A stretch of 64,000 nucleotides of DNA from Paulownia fortunei (lineage: Eukaryota > Streptophyta > Magnoliopsida > Lamiales > Paulowniaceae). Where the stretch lies: positions 22,809,210-22,873,209 of the forward strand of contig CM033110.1 in assembly GCA_019321725.1 (NCBI GenBank), written 5' to 3'. Of this stretch, positions 63,995 through 64,000 are shown one piece after another. Below the pieces are notes generated by a model that had not been told where the DNA came from, ran no database searches, and saw only the letters and a list, made by a program, of their open reading frames with translations. Every line of letters starts with the position of its first letter. Position 1 is the first letter of the stretch. The position numbers and the translations under genes are program-made.

Positions 63995-64000
63995 GCAGCA

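Noticed and set aside
1..64000. CRISPR arrays, bacterial operons, tRNA or rRNA genes
   Set aside because: None seen; the sequence is plant nuclear DNA and the only tRNA-like boxes belong to SINE candidates.

Overview
This window looks like nuclear DNA of a eudicot plant. It is AT-rich, its genes are split by GT-AG introns, and it carries plant-only families (NAC, CASP, PLS-type PPR, alpha-expansin, R2R3-MYB of subgroup 21, MIR169), separated by long stretches of decayed transposons. The species cannot be named from the sequence alone.

Layout: (1) 1.6-2.85 kb, minus strand: a NAC transcription factor with a recognisable miR164 target site and an exon 2/3 junction that does not close in frame. 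(2) 3.2-15.5 kb: gene-poor, with a Copia LTR remnant, a C-rich strand-asymmetric island, MITE-like debris and one copy of a repeat that recurs at 31 kb. (3) 15.5-17.2 kb, plus: a PPR gene resembling Arabidopsis At5g15300, broken by one frameshift. (4) 17.7-22.5 kb, minus: two tandem Casparian-strip membrane-domain (CASP) genes, separated by a hAT-type element with an 8-bp target duplication and a 240-nt polypurine core. (5) 24.3 kb, plus: a 53-residue two-helix membrane protein. (6) 26.6 kb, minus: a MIR169 hairpin. (7) 27.9-39.1 kb, minus: a four-KH-domain RNA-binding protein gene and, 8 kb downstream, a disabled intron-containing tandem copy. A 1.67-kb element with very long inverted repeats lies between them. 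(8) 40.8-47.1 kb, plus: a polypyrimidine-tract-binding protein (PTBP3-type) gene of ten exons, head to head with the KH gene, with two GC-AG introns. (9) 51.1-52.3 kb, plus: an alpha-expansin. (10) 58.25-59.57 kb, plus: an R2R3-MYB. (11) 60.3-60.9 kb, minus: a membrane-anchored calmodulin-like protein. (12) The last 120 bases may hold the terminal exon of another minus-strand gene.

Genes with a shared theme are the KH/PTB pair (two pyrimidine-binding RNA regulators transcribed divergently, both with telo-box motifs near their starts), the CASP pair (Casparian strip scaffold), and two parts of microRNA circuits (a miR164 target and a MIR169 source). Exon boundaries were placed by hand from splice signals and frame closure. 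For KH, PTB, CASP, expansin and MYB all junctions close in frame; for NAC and PPR they do not, and this is flagged.
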